A stretch of DNA of 64,000 nt, taken from positions 4,994,001 through 5,058,000 of the forward strand of contig NC_092577.1 of assembly GCF_037975245.1 (NCBI RefSeq). The letters run 5' to 3'. The notes under the pieces are model-generated. The model was given only the letters and a program-made list of their open reading frames with translations. It was not told the origin of the DNA and made no database searches. Made by a program: the position numbers and the translations under genes. Below, one piece after another: positions 12,801-25,300 of this stretch (within the stretch, counting starts at the first letter, position 1; every line of letters begins with the position of its first letter). This DNA comes from Apostichopus japonicus (Eukaryota; Echinodermata; Holothuroidea; Aspidochirotida; Stichopodidae).

Positions 12801-15800
12801 CAATCATGACAGTGCACTTTCTGGCTGGAATTTTTTTTTTCGCCCAGTCCCTGTAGTTTTTGAGGGAATGAAAAATTCAGAAAATTACATCGCTTTTGTT
12901 TATCCTTTTAAAGCATTAATCAGACACATGCTGAAGAAAGTGCATCAACCCTCCCTTTCATAACTGTACATTTAATAGGCTTGTATAATGGACTGTGTGT
13001 TTTATACAATCACTACTGTACGTAGTGTCCAATGGCATAACAGTATATACAAAATGTCTGTGGCTTTCACTCAAATAAAGTTTCTGTGGTGGAGCTAGCC
13101 TTTTGAAAGACAGATTTAACAATGACCCCGGAGTCATTGTAGTTCTTCCCTGTTTTAGTTCTTCCCTGTTCTGAGTCATCCTACAGTATCAGTGTTCACC
13201 TGTGTTGTCTATGTACAATATATATGTACATTAATTGTGGGTATTTTCAGTATGATCATGTGTTACTGTTATCATGTGTCCCCTATATAATATTCTGAGC
13301 TGACCGTTTGTCGATAAACACGGGACAACTTTTGTGATTGTCCTCAGTTTTAATTCCCCTTGTTCTCCGTGAGTGACCGTTATGTTGGCAGAAAAGTACG
13401 TCCTTACATGATTGTGTGTGTACATTAAAAATGCACAATAGTACCAAGTAGAATACACAATGTAGAGTTACAGTAGGGATATGTATGTTGGTGTTCACAA
13501 CGTAACTTGCACAATGAGGCTTTGATAATGTTTTGAATTTATTTACAGTTCTGTCTTCTGCCTTTTGTGGCTGTATAAATACACACGATGTTGTCTTGAA
13601 TTGTGAACTCTTTTCTTTCTTGTTATCCATCCTCCAGTTTAGCCTCCATTAGGTTTCCATCCTCCAGTTTAGCCTCCATTAGGTTTCCATCCTCCAGTTT
13701 AGCCTCCATTAGGTTTCCATCCTCCAGTTTAGCCTCCATTAGGTTTCCATCCTCCAGTTTAGCCTCCATTAGGTTTCCATCCTCCAGTTTAGCCTCCATT
13801 AGGTTTCCATCCTCCAGTTTAGCCTCCATTAGGTTTCTGTCATAAAGTTGGAAGGAGAAGTTCTTAGTATCCATATTTGCTTATTTCTTATTTATTTATT
13901 GTTTTATCTTTATTTTTCAGCTTCTAAATGCTTGTGTAAGTAACTGTGGAAAACCATTCCAACAAGAAGTCAGTTCGTCAGACTTTTGCACTGAAGCTAG
14001 GAATATTATATCAAAGGTTAGTCAATCACTGCAGCTAAAACAGTTCTTGGTGAAACATTATAAACCAAGGGGTGTGCTAAATGTCACTGCAAATCTGCTA
14101 TTTCTCAAAACTGATTTTTTTTTGGGGGGGGGCAGGGAGGGGTGTGGGAGGAGGGGTGGGGTTAGGCAGGAGGAGGCAGTTGTAAAATGGTTGGTCAGAC
14201 AGAATACTCATTGGGTTTGCTATCCATAAATATTTTTTATATCAAGACAGCCCCATACAGTAGATCTATGATAAATGAATTTGACTTGATCCTGAACATT
14301 TCTTCGACCAGATAATTTTTTGATAGATGGGGTATTAGTGGCAAAAATCAAAATGGAAGATATTGAATAAATTGTCCATACATAATTTTTAAACCGTCAT
14401 TTGAAATGAAAGTTGACCACTGAAGATAACAATCTGTATGTCTTAGGATTTTTAATAACAAAAAGCGTAAAAGTATCGTATCAAACTCAACTCAAAATCT
14501 GGCTTTGTATGAGTTCAGGGGTGAGTTTAATCATTATCAGTAGAGAAATATAAACCAGAGAATTCATGCGTGGTAAAGAACACATTGTTGCCTCCCTCCC
14601 ACCAGTCAAAACATTAATGTTGTTATGAAGCCCTATAAATGATCTTGAAACATTTGCATGCATCTAGATACAGTATGTTTTATATGGTTATCTTATCTGT
14701 TGTCAGCACTGCATGAATTTTCTCCAAAAAAAAAAAATGTGTCTCATCCAATTACTCATGTTTTCTCTTTCATTTCAATTGTTACTCAGGGCCATGTCAA
14801 AGTAGCGGAAAAATTAAAACAACATTTGCAAGAATGGGCAGAGGAATTCAAGAACGAACCGTCATTAAGGTACGTCTATGGTTTTTCTTATGCCAGTAAG
14901 CTGGTGTTGGTATTCGATATGTTTGTTTATTGTGCTGGATAATTATGACTCCTGGAGAAGTTAAAGCACAGGTGGGCAATTTTCAGCCAGCTGGCTGCAT
15001 GTGGCCCACAAGAATGTTGCAAGCCCTATTAATGGGGCTCGATAAAATTTATATCAGGACGATACTTTTATCCAACCATAAATCGCATATTACATTGAAT
15101 GTCACTGAATGACCAGAAGCAAAAACCAAACAATAAAAATAAAACAATAAATATGTAAATTTGGGTGATTTTGCATCAAGGGACCACCTGTGTTAGAATT
15201 CCATAACAGACGGACAATATGCATGGTAGAATTTTTATTTTCTATTTGGTGTAATATATTTTTCATTTTTTTATTGTGTAAATAAGAACATGGTAAAGTG
15301 ATGAGGCCCCCTGGAGGGGTACACATTTTCACCATGGCACCTCCCCTCTCTTCCCAAGATTATTTCTTACCCACATTTAATTATTATAACGAGCTTATTA
15401 AACTATTTTCAAGATAAATGGGCAGTGATCATTGTGCCCTGGTTCTTAGGATAGAAAAGTACTACGAAATACAAGAGATTGGTTTAAGCATAAGGAGAAA
15501 TAAATTTAGTACAAGTTTCTTGGGTATAAACCTTGAGATTTCATGACCTCAATTAATCTTTCTTGTTGGAATAACAGTTCTTGCTCATGAAGTAAAAGGG
15601 TCTCTCATAGGTTAAGTTACACAAAGTTTCTGCCAGAACTATATTTGGTGAGACGATTACGGGCGATGTTCCTTTCAGAACCATCAGGTAACCCACATTT
15701 ACATAACTAAGGTCAGCGGGCTGTGGACAAAAAAAATTCTGTTCCGCCTGTGATGATGATGCACTCTTGTGAGTGCTAGTGTGGTTGGTAGATTTACAAT

Positions 15801-18800
15801 TTACTCAATAATTTTATAATTAAATATACCGGTGCTGTGGCAGAGTGGATAAAGGCGGTGGCATTTAAAGCAATGGGGCTTAGCAATCGGGAGGTTCCGG
15901 GTCCGATACCCGGCCGGTTCATAGTAAGGTGGGTTTTCCAAGAGCAATCTACGGTTTTCCCATCTGAAATGCTTTTCTAAATTGAAAAGATTCCAAATTT
16001 GAGTAAAAATGTTGAATTGGAATTGAAAGTTGTAATCCATAAGCCCTTGCGGGTTTTCTCCCACATTTGTGGTCGCTTAAGCATCGTAAAAATAACTGCT
16101 TTTTATTATTCTTATATTAATTATATCATTTTTGCTTTTTATTCTCTTTTAGTCTTATAGTTCAATTTTACAGCAGTCTCAAGTCAGAAGGACAATCATT
16201 CCCAGCCTCAGAGCCAAAGGTAATATTCAAGCAGAAGTTATTATACAGGAACTTGGAAGGGGGGACATGAGTGTGGGGGAGGGGAGGGCAGAGGTTAAAG
16301 TGTGTAACATTTTCAATTATTATGTTCTTATTGCGTGTACATTATTAAGTTTTGTTTGTAAAACCAAACTGCAAAGGTAAACTCGTAGAGACACATTTTA
16401 TGTCATTTATGGGAAACATTAAAGAGTGGCTGGTGTCATGACCCTTCTAGTTTATATGGGGTCAACCAAGGGCATTTAGTCGTGTTTGAGGAAGGGCCTG
16501 CTTGGATTGTAACTTCACATCTTCTGTGACACTAAATGTACCATAAATGTCGATCGCATTCAAGTTTAGTTGTATGTGGAGGGTCTTTATTTAAAAAAAG
16601 AATCAGCTGTCTTCATTTTAGAGGAAGAAACGACCGTCTGTTATTTGATCATGTTTCTTGTGGAGATATATTCTGTTGAACAATTCACTTGTTGGTGTGG
16701 AGGTGGTTGATGTAGTGGGTTTGCTTCTTTGTAGACATATGGGAGGGAAGGATCAGGAATTGTCTGTCAGTGAAGAATGTGATAAGTTTGACAGTTAAGT
16801 GAGTGAAACAAGTAACAAAAAGCAGAAGACGAGAACGAAAGAGACGTTTTGACGGGAATCTACTTTTGAATGAAATGGCGATTAATGGGAGTCTGGATTT
16901 GGTTACAATTCATTCAAGTAATTGATTTTTTATTTCATTTTCAGTCTAAGGCTCCAACTACCACACCACCCACTAGCAGCGATCCTAACATAGGCTCAAT
17001 CGACCAAGAATCCCAGGATCTCGCCAAAGGTGAGCCGGTTACTTTTAGTTGGATGAACGTCTTAAACTTGTTCAGATCAGAGCAAATTTTGTACCCTATG
17101 TATATTTTATTGGCCATTTATGTGAAGTTACTTTTCATCATATTTCCTTCATTCAGCCATTGAATTATCCCTGCAAGAAGAGAAACAGAAAACAACCAGT
17201 CTATACCCGACTGTGGATCCGTCCCCGCTGTACGCCAGCGTGGGATCCCACTCCGCCAAGAAAGAACCCAGGAAGGTCAAAGCCCTCTACGACTTTGAAG
17301 CCGCGGAGGACAACGAACTGACCTTCAAAGCGGGAGAGTTACTCAGCGTCTTAGACGACAGGTAGGGTCGACTATGGTTTCTGCTTAGTCTTGTCATGTT
17401 TTTTGACATCTGGGCAGTAAACAAAATGATTATGAATATATATTTTTGCAATTGCCTTCATTGTTAAGTTACTGAGTTTTGAGTTTTAAAGGGAAAATTT
17501 TTGACATGGAAATTTTGTTTAGTGGAAGACCGGGTAGGGCTTTACAATAATTTTATTTGTTTTCTGTATGTGTCTGGGTCTTCAACGAATTGGTTTCAAG
17601 TTACAGCAAAACCTGGGCGTTTTGGTAGTGGCGAATTTAAGTTTGTGGTTTTCAAAAGCCAAGTTAGAGGGTGGGTGGGGGAGAGAGTTTCGACAACCTT
17701 GAATTATCGCAGTCAGATGCACACATAATATTTGGTAATATGTACCACAGAGTAGCATTAAGGAAATATGGATAATAATAATAATATAATAATAATAGTG
17801 ATTTATAATGCGCCCATATCCACCAGGAAGGGTGCTCTAGGGCGGGGATAGGTTAAACTAGTATACCTATTTCAAAAGATGTAAATTAATATCTCATGAA
17901 AAACATCCTCATATTGTTTCTAAGTTCATATGTGGTGTTTATCAGTATACTTTTATTCTATAATACTATCTGCTTATATTAACTACTCCTTAACTATTTT
18001 GATATGCCCTCTTCCTTTTGTAGCGATGTTAACTGGTGGAAAGGAGAGAACTTCCGAGGCGTAGGTCTGTTCCCTTCAAACTTTGTTACGGCAGATTTGA
18101 CCGCAGAGACGGAGCCCGGTGAGTCCTTCTCTTCTGTAGCCCTACCAGCGGCAAAAAGTTGAGGTTGCTTTTGTGGTTGTTACTCTGGTCACTGGGTCTT
18201 GCATGTCGGTTGCACAAACGTACAAATTTGGTTTTCCCGAAGAAATGGGTCAATTTAACAAAGAATTACCAATATGTACAGGGTAGGAGAGATATTGCAA
18301 TGCTACTCTCGCACTTGTACTAGCAGTACAAACAGTTCCTGACTATTATTTCATAGAAACATGATGTTCATACTACTCGAACTGTCAGTACGAGTGCTTT
18401 GAAGTAGGACATGCATATACAGTACAGCTGGATGTGTACTATATATAGCATTGATCATTACAGAAAATAATATCGTTTCATGAGTATTTGATGAGATCAT
18501 TTGCTTCTACATGTTTTGAAATCATTGCATCCTGTGTGTCATTTCTTTCATTTCCAAACATCAAGTCCTCTAAGTATTAGCCTATACATATCTATATATT
18601 CACCTACACATGGTTTAAGATAGGCACGTTGTTCACAGTCTCTTGCTCTGATCTCATTCTCCATTAGAATTGAAAGCGAGGGAGAAGAAGGTAACATTTG
18701 ACGAGGAGGTTGAGGTGAAGGTGATAGAACCACCGGCAGTGGTAGAGGTCAGCGAAGAAATCCTGGACCAGTGTCTTGCCAAACTTCAAAATGCTGACCC

Positions 18801-21403
18801 CACAGAGGAGAGGCCTGACCCCCCTGACTTACTGGTATCTGAAGGTAAGACACACTCTGTCATGCTCCCCTCCCCCCCCGTCCTCCCATTCCCCTCACCA
18901 AGCTAACTCCCACCTCTTTCTCCAGTGGGTACATTTCCTTTATTATGTAACCAAACAGTTCAGTCCCATTATGAATACAAGTAACTCTTTGTGGTCCCTT
19001 ACCTTGCTTAGATCCTTCCTCACAAGTGTTTCATGTGAGTAATACCTGCTGGTTGTGTGTACAAGTGAAAACTCTATAAATAGCCTACGAGTGTCATGGC
19101 AGTATTGATGTCATGTCTATTACAAAAATCTCCAAAAAAATTGTTTTGATATAGACTGTAGTAGTCTTGTTCTTAATTCTCAATGTCCGTAATAGTCTTG
19201 TTATTTTGCAGAGTTACTGAGGTAACGACGAAAATATATATATATTTTTGGAGTGAAGATCTGACCATATATATTTTAAGAGTAACACTGCATTGTTGTT
19301 TTGCAAAACTTAGCACTATGAATCTATACAATTTTATGTCAGAAAGTGTAAATTGTTGGAATTCCGGTGGAAAAAGTTCTTCAAAAAAGTTTCATAAAAT
19401 GCTCCCATACGAACATACCCGATGCTTGAATATTATCGTACGTTTATATTCTGACATCACTAGACTCATGTAACCGGATGGCACCCCTCATCGATCAAGA
19501 GTTGGAAGGGATCGACAGAGACCTAGCGGACTACAGCGCCCTCAACAATAAACTCTTAGACGCCTTCTCAATGTACCATGGCTTAATGAAGGAGGCTCCT
19601 GTATACGGTTACTCACTGCAGACCGGGCACATGATGCAGCCACCCATGTACACTCAGCCAGGGATGCCAGCTGGTCCACCCATGGTAAGGGATTAGTAGT
19701 AGGTCCACCCATGGTAAGGGATTAGTAGTAGGTCCACCCATGGTAACGGATTAGTAGAAGGTGACAAGGCATTGTACATTGTACAATGTCATGTACATTA
19801 GAAAGGTACCACAGGTTTGATATTAAGAGGATTGGCACAGCCCATGCACCCTAAGTAGAGGGTGTTAACAATTGCACCCATGGGGTTGCTGGCAGGGAAT
19901 GGTAACATATGACAGGCCATTATGGTTGTTATTTCATTTAACAAGTAGTCCTTTCCCTTCATGGTCACATCGATATTGTTTATGATGAATGTATACAATA
20001 GGAAATAATTTAGTGTTCAAACTTAGTGCAGCAGTTTTGAAGTCCTTGAGTTTTTGTCTCTTATAAATGGTTCCTGTGTCCAAAAAAACAACACAAAAAC
20101 TCTGCTATACATCTTTAGGCTTGTATAGCAATTTGACCATTTTGTATAGCATTCGTGTCTGTGGTACGGGGTAAATGATTCCCTTTTCCTCATTTTTCTC
20201 TTTTCTTTTGGATATAGTATGCTGTTCCCCAGCAACAGTTTCTTCCACCCGGTGGGCAAGCAGCTGGTGCCATGCCAGGTGTTCCCTACGCTGCCGGAGG
20301 GGCCATGCCACCAGGAATGACTCAAATACCGCCCTCACAGGGCCACGGTAGCATCGATCCTGCTTCATTGTATTCATCCAGGTAGGTAGATTTAAAGTGC
20401 AAGTGGCTGCTGGATGGGAAACAGTGTAATGTGCAAATTGTATCATTGAGCCTAGCCTACCATACTTTAAAAATATGAGGAAACCTAGCCTAGCCTTTAA
20501 TTTACATATAATCATTATGACCAAAGTTTTTTAATTGTATCATTGAGCCTAGCCTACCATACTTTTATATATTAGGAAACCTAGCCTAGCCTTTTATTTA
20601 CATATAAGAATTATGACCAAAGTTTTTTTTTTTTCTTTTACTGTCATGAACTGTGTTGTTGGGGCTAACTAACGCTGGGATTAATTGTGTTCATTTTTAA
20701 CAGAAAAGTTAACATGTTTGAGCCTTTTGCAAAACATCGCTTCAAGTAAACTTGTGCTGTGGATTTGTTGAAGCACTGGAGTATATGATATGCAATCTGG
20801 TACTCATGTAGGTGTAACAAAACAAAAACATACAAACAATAACACGTACATTGTCAAAATTCTTTTGACTTCTTCATGCTTATGTGAAATGAAATTAGAC
20901 CATCAAATTTAAAAAAAAAAAAAATTTAGTATCAAATCCCATAGAACATTGACCAAACCCAACACAAAATGCAAGCTGCTTTCAATTTGTGGTGTAAGTG
21001 CATTGCCAAGTGGCCTGTCTTTCTGTACAAACGATTTTCCAAATACAGCGAACATTTGCCTAGATCCTCATTCATGGTAATTTCATGACACCTTTTACAA
21101 CGAAGATCCTTCTTTTACTCTCTAAAATTTTGCAGCTCTTCTGGCACATTTTCGGTGACCCCTGGCGTCTCCGGCCCTCAGTCTAACTCTGGTGCAATGG
21201 TCAATACACAGACCCCCCTGCAGTACCATTCAACATACAGCAATCAACAAGCCCCCATCCCATCGACCACAATGTCATCTAGCCAGTCCTACCAGGTACC
21301 CCCCAACCAGGGCTCTCCAGTCCACCCTAACATTTACCAAGCCGGTGGCCAGCCGCCACCTATGGTCAACTCGCAGCCGCCCCAACAGCAACTCATGATG
21401 TAA
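6834..21403 (+). CDS. STAM: STAM, signal-transducing adaptor molecule (ESCRT-0 subunit), complete, 13 coding exons
   Basis: Coding exons: 6834-6876, 11700-11784, 12618-12693, 13921-14016, 14790-14869, 16153-16219, 16945-17029, 17157-17361, 18024-18118, 18668-18844, 19464-19684, 20218-20381, 21136-21403 (TAA). All are GT/AG, phases close, and the product is 553 aa (human STAM 540). Domains: VHS at residues 1-149, starting [14 protein letters not shown]; ubiquitin-interacting motif about 173-189 with [16 protein letters not shown]3 about 216-272 with [19 protein letters not shown], the WWKGE tryptophans and GLFPSNFV; a GAT-like coiled region about 275-385 with [16 protein letters not shown]; then a Pro/Gln/Met-rich tail 386-553. 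STAM pairs with HRS on early endosomes, binds ubiquitinated cargo through VHS and UIM, and recruits deubiquitinases through SH3. Every diagnostic block is intact, so it should be functional. Exon 11 is the least obvious: it starts at 19464, and residues EDSCNRM align with EAMCHQM of the vertebrate protein. STAM and STAM2 are vertebrate paralogues, so the single invertebrate name fits. Confidence 0.96.
8534..9993. mobile_element. Nonautonomous DNA transposon, 1.46 kb, in STAM intron 1
   Basis: The left end TAGGGTGCATCGGTAT and right end ATACTGATGCACCCTA are inverted copies, extending with mismatches for about 22 bases (CATTC shared further in). The interior has no convincing transposase frame. 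The TIR style is hAT-like, but flanking bases do not show a clear 8-bp duplication, so class and exact ends are provisional. Confidence 0.55.
13627..13836. repeat. Seven perfect 30-bp tandem copies in STAM intron 3
   Basis: The unit CCATCCTCCAGTTTAGCCTC plus ATTAGGTTT-type remainder repeats at exactly 30 bases, seven times, with no differences seen. As 30 is a multiple of three, both strands stay open through it, giving artefact peptides with ten-residue periods. It ends 84 bases before exon 4. Confidence 0.93.
15828..16085 (+). mobile_element. tRNA-derived SINE in STAM intron 5
   Basis: The head 15828-15918 shows ACCGG/CCGGT acceptor pairing, an A-box-like TGGCAGAGTGG, a long variable region and a perfect T stem CCGGG/CCCGG. 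It resembles a class II (Leu/Ser) tRNA. A body follows with GTGGGTTTTCC and TTCCAAATTTGAG, motifs also seen in the SINE at 31831-32380. The loop gives no sensible anticodon, so it is not a working tRNA. Confidence 0.6.
17771..17845 (+). repeat. AAT repeat plus LINE-tail-like sequence in STAM intron 8
   Basis: An (AAT)n run is followed by ATTTATAATGCGCCCATATC and GGTGCTCTAGGGCG. This pattern is common at the ends of invertebrate retroelements. Only a fragment is present. Confidence 0.4.
19673..19759 (+). repeat. 29-bp x3 tandem repeat spanning the STAM exon 11 donor
   Basis: Units start at 19673, 19702 and 19731 with GGTCCACCCATGGTAAGG; the third has GGTAACGG. The first unit includes the last four codons of exon 11 (GPPM) and the real donor at 19685. 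The other two units carry the same donor sequence at 19714 and 19743. Confidence 0.92.
20437..20632. repeat. 98-bp tandem duplication in STAM intron 12
   Basis: ATTGTATCATTGAGCCTAGC recurs 98 bases apart, and the rest of the unit (to CCAAAGTTTTTT) follows in both copies with few differences. Confidence 0.85.
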
Positions 21404-22316
21404 TGACTAATGGACGAGACCGATATAAATATTTATATTATATTCAAAAACCCTGGGGAAAGTCTTAATTATTTTTATTTTCACAACCCCCACGACTGTT
21501 TTGGGCCTCTCTCGGCTTTTGCAGAGACAAACGGAGAGATTGATGTTCTGCTGAACTGTGTGGGACTCTAAACTGTCCGGTGGGAAGTTTGCATTGGTCA
21601 ATGTTCTATTAAGCGAGACAACTTTCTAGCAGAGAGGGAACAACAGAGCGAACCACTCTTGTAAGAAATATTTCTCATGAACTGGTTGACAAAGACAATT
21701 GAGTTGCTTGTTAACTCATAAAGTAGGACCATTGTAGTCTAGTATAATGAACCATCAATTTCTGTTAAATATTATGATCAGCGAGCAATTTTTGAAGAAA
21801 TATTTGGGCAGAGAATAAAATGCACGATTGTCCATACGATGCAAAGGTGTAGGGGTGGGCTTTTAGCTTTAACTTGATGGTTTTGTCGAGAAAGATTTAT
21901 TTTATTCCAGAATTTTTATAATTTCTATCAGTAAATGTCTGACCTCGATAAGTGAGGATAATGTTTCTCTTAAATAATCAGAATTATGAATATTTCTTTT
22001 ATAGCATTGCAATGTGACACAGCCAGCCTCAATAGAAATCATCAAATTCCATCATAAAAAATAGTGGTTGCAGTGTGAACAATTTATGTCTAATTCATTT
22101 TGGTAAATGTGTGTGTTAATATGCATTTGAAACTTCCGGTACACTATTGTTGGAGCACTTGCTGAAGAGCATTAGTTTAACATGCACTAAGGTTTGTAAT
22201 CAAGAAGAAAACAGTGTTTTAATGAGGTATACTGTCTCTTTGAAGAAAGATTCAGTACGGTGTGCATTTGATGTCTGCTTCGAGGACCGCAAAAGTTACA
22301 CACTGTAGCAAATAAA
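21404..22316 (+). other. STAM 3' UTR with candidate poly(A) signals
   Basis: Sequence after the STAM TAA has no coding signal. AATAAA occurs at 21814-21819 and again at 22311-22316. Either could end the transcript; repeat-derived sequence starts soon after 22330, which favours an end before that point. Confidence 0.5.
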
Positions 22317-25300
22317 ACAACGTAGAAAAGGCCTGTTCGCAGGTGGCGCGGCCGGTGGTAAGGGGGGGGGCACGGCAGGAAGGTTTGGGATACGACGGGT
22401 GCATGGATATCCCCAATGTCAATGGTACAAGGCTAGAAAATGGTATTTCGTAGTACGAGGCAGGGACGTAGCCAGGGGGGAGCAGGGGGAGCGACTGTTC
22501 CCCACTTTCAGTGTCGAAAAAATGTTTCAAAACTGTTTTTTTCTTAGCATGGTATTTTTTCAGTGCTCTTTTGATCTTGAATACTCGTCAGCTCCGTTAA
22601 CTCGATTATAATCGTAGTAAAATTCACGCCTACTGATTCAACTACTTACTTAGTTTGGCAGATGCAATTAGCTAAATTTAGCCTATAGCCTATTACCATG
22701 GGTATTATGGTCTCTTCACATATCTGTCTTGCTTTGAGTAAATGTTTTTAATATTGACTTACAAACTCATCTTACCCAAGACAAGATGTATTTTCATTTC
22801 TTTTCGTTTCCCAGATGGAGAGGTATTATGTGCGTAAGGGCTCAAATTTAACACTGTACATAAATTTTGTTACATTTTAAAAAGAAAGATTTGTACAAGA
22901 GATCAGTAGTTGGACAGCTGGCCTTGGTAAATATTGCCTATGGAATCCATTTTTTTTTGGGGGGGGGGGGGAATTATCATAGCTAGAAGCAGTAGGATAA
23001 GTTTGTAACTAAGTACAGAAAAATGATTAAAAGCTCGACAATGGAAGAATTTTGCATCAAAGGGACAAGATGAAAAAGTCATTGCCGAGTGCATTGTTCG
23101 GTTGATTATGTCATAGTAAAGACTTGTGAACAGAACGATCATGGTTACACAGATTGTGGTACAAAGTTATGAATACCATTAATATTTATATTCCATAACT
23201 TTAAAACAACAAAGAGGGTGAAAGTGAAACTATACGACCATTCAGCATATCTAGCAATTTTTGTGCCCGTTTTTTTTGTCCTGTGGATGATATGAGGTAA
23301 TGCATGTGTATAACATATATAGAACTTTATTGCATGCAAGTTCCTCTAGTTTATTCATTTAATAGCTGTTTCATTTTTGCACATAAAATGTCGAGATGTC
23401 ATTTATAGACCATCCCAAATATTTCTATTAGTTAAAAATTAATTTTGTTTCAATTATTTGCTTTACGACATTGGTTGAAATCATAAAAACTTCATTTCAT
23501 TTTACAACATAGAATGTAATGTCCAATTGAAAGCTGTTTTTGGGTGGTTGGAAATAACGTACAATTCTTGTAAACTTCATTTTTTTTTTTTTAAGTTGAA
23601 TGCCTCTTTGGTAGAGATTATTTTGCTCCTGTGATGGTAAACGATAAAAAAGGAGGAAAAAGCCCCTAAAAAAATCCACGAAAGGTTACCTATGGTTGTG
23701 ACGTTTGCACATTTTTAACAGCCACTGTCAGTAATGTCTTATCACTTGTGTGTCAGTGAAATATCTTAAAACTGGACTCTTCTGATGAATCTGCTAATTA
23801 TGTTGATAATCTATACATATTGTGCTCCACCTGGGTCCAAGGGCCCTTAGGTGGTCCACCACTAAAAGATTGAGGGTCCATGAGGGACAGAGGAGGTCTG
23901 AGAGGAGAAATTGGGTTGGCAAAAAGATCAACAGGTCTGTCAGCATTTTGTTAACGTATGTACATGCTGTCAAGACAGACCAAGTTTTTGAGGGTGTGAT
24001 CTTTGGAAAGGAAAAGGTAAATATTCCTATACTCAGTCCAAATCGTGGTAATAGTTAGGTTATTGGTGACGACTTCTTATGTCTCGGGTCCATGAAAATG
24101 TCTTTGTTGTATCTAGAGGTCCCTGGATGTCAAAAGGGTTGAAGAACAAGGCTCTTACAATTTAAGGAATAGGTTAGGAAACTGTGAAGCATGTTAAACA
24201 AATTTGGGGATATAGAGATGAATTATTATATGAGTACTATGCCAGGGAAGAACCAGGGGTCAGGGAAGAACTAGGGATGGGGTGAGGTGATGGGGGGGGG
24301 GGACAAGCCCGATCTAGCTCCTGCAGTTTAGCAATAAAGCAGACTAGTAAATTATGGAAAATATAGAAAAAACTGCAGAAATAATGTAGACAAGCAAATA
24401 AATAAAACAGAAGCTAAGAAAACAAAGAATTAGTGTCAGCCAGAGGGATGGGAAAAGCTGATTTTGCTGAGGGGGTGGGGGAGGGGGTGGGGAAGTACCT
24501 AGCCATATAAAAACCCTCTCTGTTCCTAAACTAGGACTCCTCCCTTTTGCCAGAGTGGAAGCCACCTAGGTTTTTTTTAAAGTCAAGCATGTCAAGGGAA
24601 GATTTCAAGCCAGGGGAAGGAGGTGTGATAAGTTTTAATGTCTCTTCCAGTAGTTGTCCATATGTCTGTTAATTTCCAGATTTAAAATTACGTTCACAAA
24701 TTGTGTATTTATCATTAAAAGATGGGTTAGATACCTCACAAGATATAGTGCTTCATGTGTTTTTTTTTTCCCATCCTGGAAACTGTTTCTAGCGTTCTGT
24801 ATGTATTATATGATACGGAAAACTTTAAATATATAAAAGGGTTTAAGGAAAATGTTTTAATTCCTTGTTACATCTCTTTTTTTCTCTTCTTTTATATCAC
24901 AAAGTACAACATGTTGGGGAAAAAAAGTTGTTTTTCAATATCCCCCAAAAACCACCCTGATATGATGTCACAATAACCTCCATTGTAATCAAAGTTAGGA
25001 CCTAGGCTTAATGCATCCTCATTACTTAACAAAATTTGCACTTTCTTGTCAAAATGGTTTGGGTCCAAACAGTAAGGCTATCCATGTTATTAGTTACTGC
25101 CAGTATATCAATGGACCCAGTGGCGGAGCATCCATACAGTCAGGGGGGGGCAGATGCCCCCCCTGACGGACTCAAATAGACTGCTGGCGCCCTTTTCAGC
25201 TTTTCACCACTTTTTAATTATTCGCGATTATTGACTTATTTATTGCGCTCTCATCTACCTATTGACATTTGTCATATTTTGTTGGTGTAATTTGGTGATG

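Noticed and set aside
13603-13874. Open frames on both strands with ten-residue repeats
   Set aside because: They come from the seven 30-bp intron repeats; STAM exons are spliced around them.
14967-15060. CAGGTGGGCAATTTT start typical of some DNA transposons
   Set aside because: No matching right end or target duplication could be found.
15828-15918. Possible functional tRNA gene
   Set aside because: The T arm and ends pair, but the anticodon stem is poor and a SINE body follows directly.
23820-24140. Possible decayed hAT-like element with GGTCC words at both ends
   Set aside because: The ends do not form a clear inverted repeat and no second copy is in the window.
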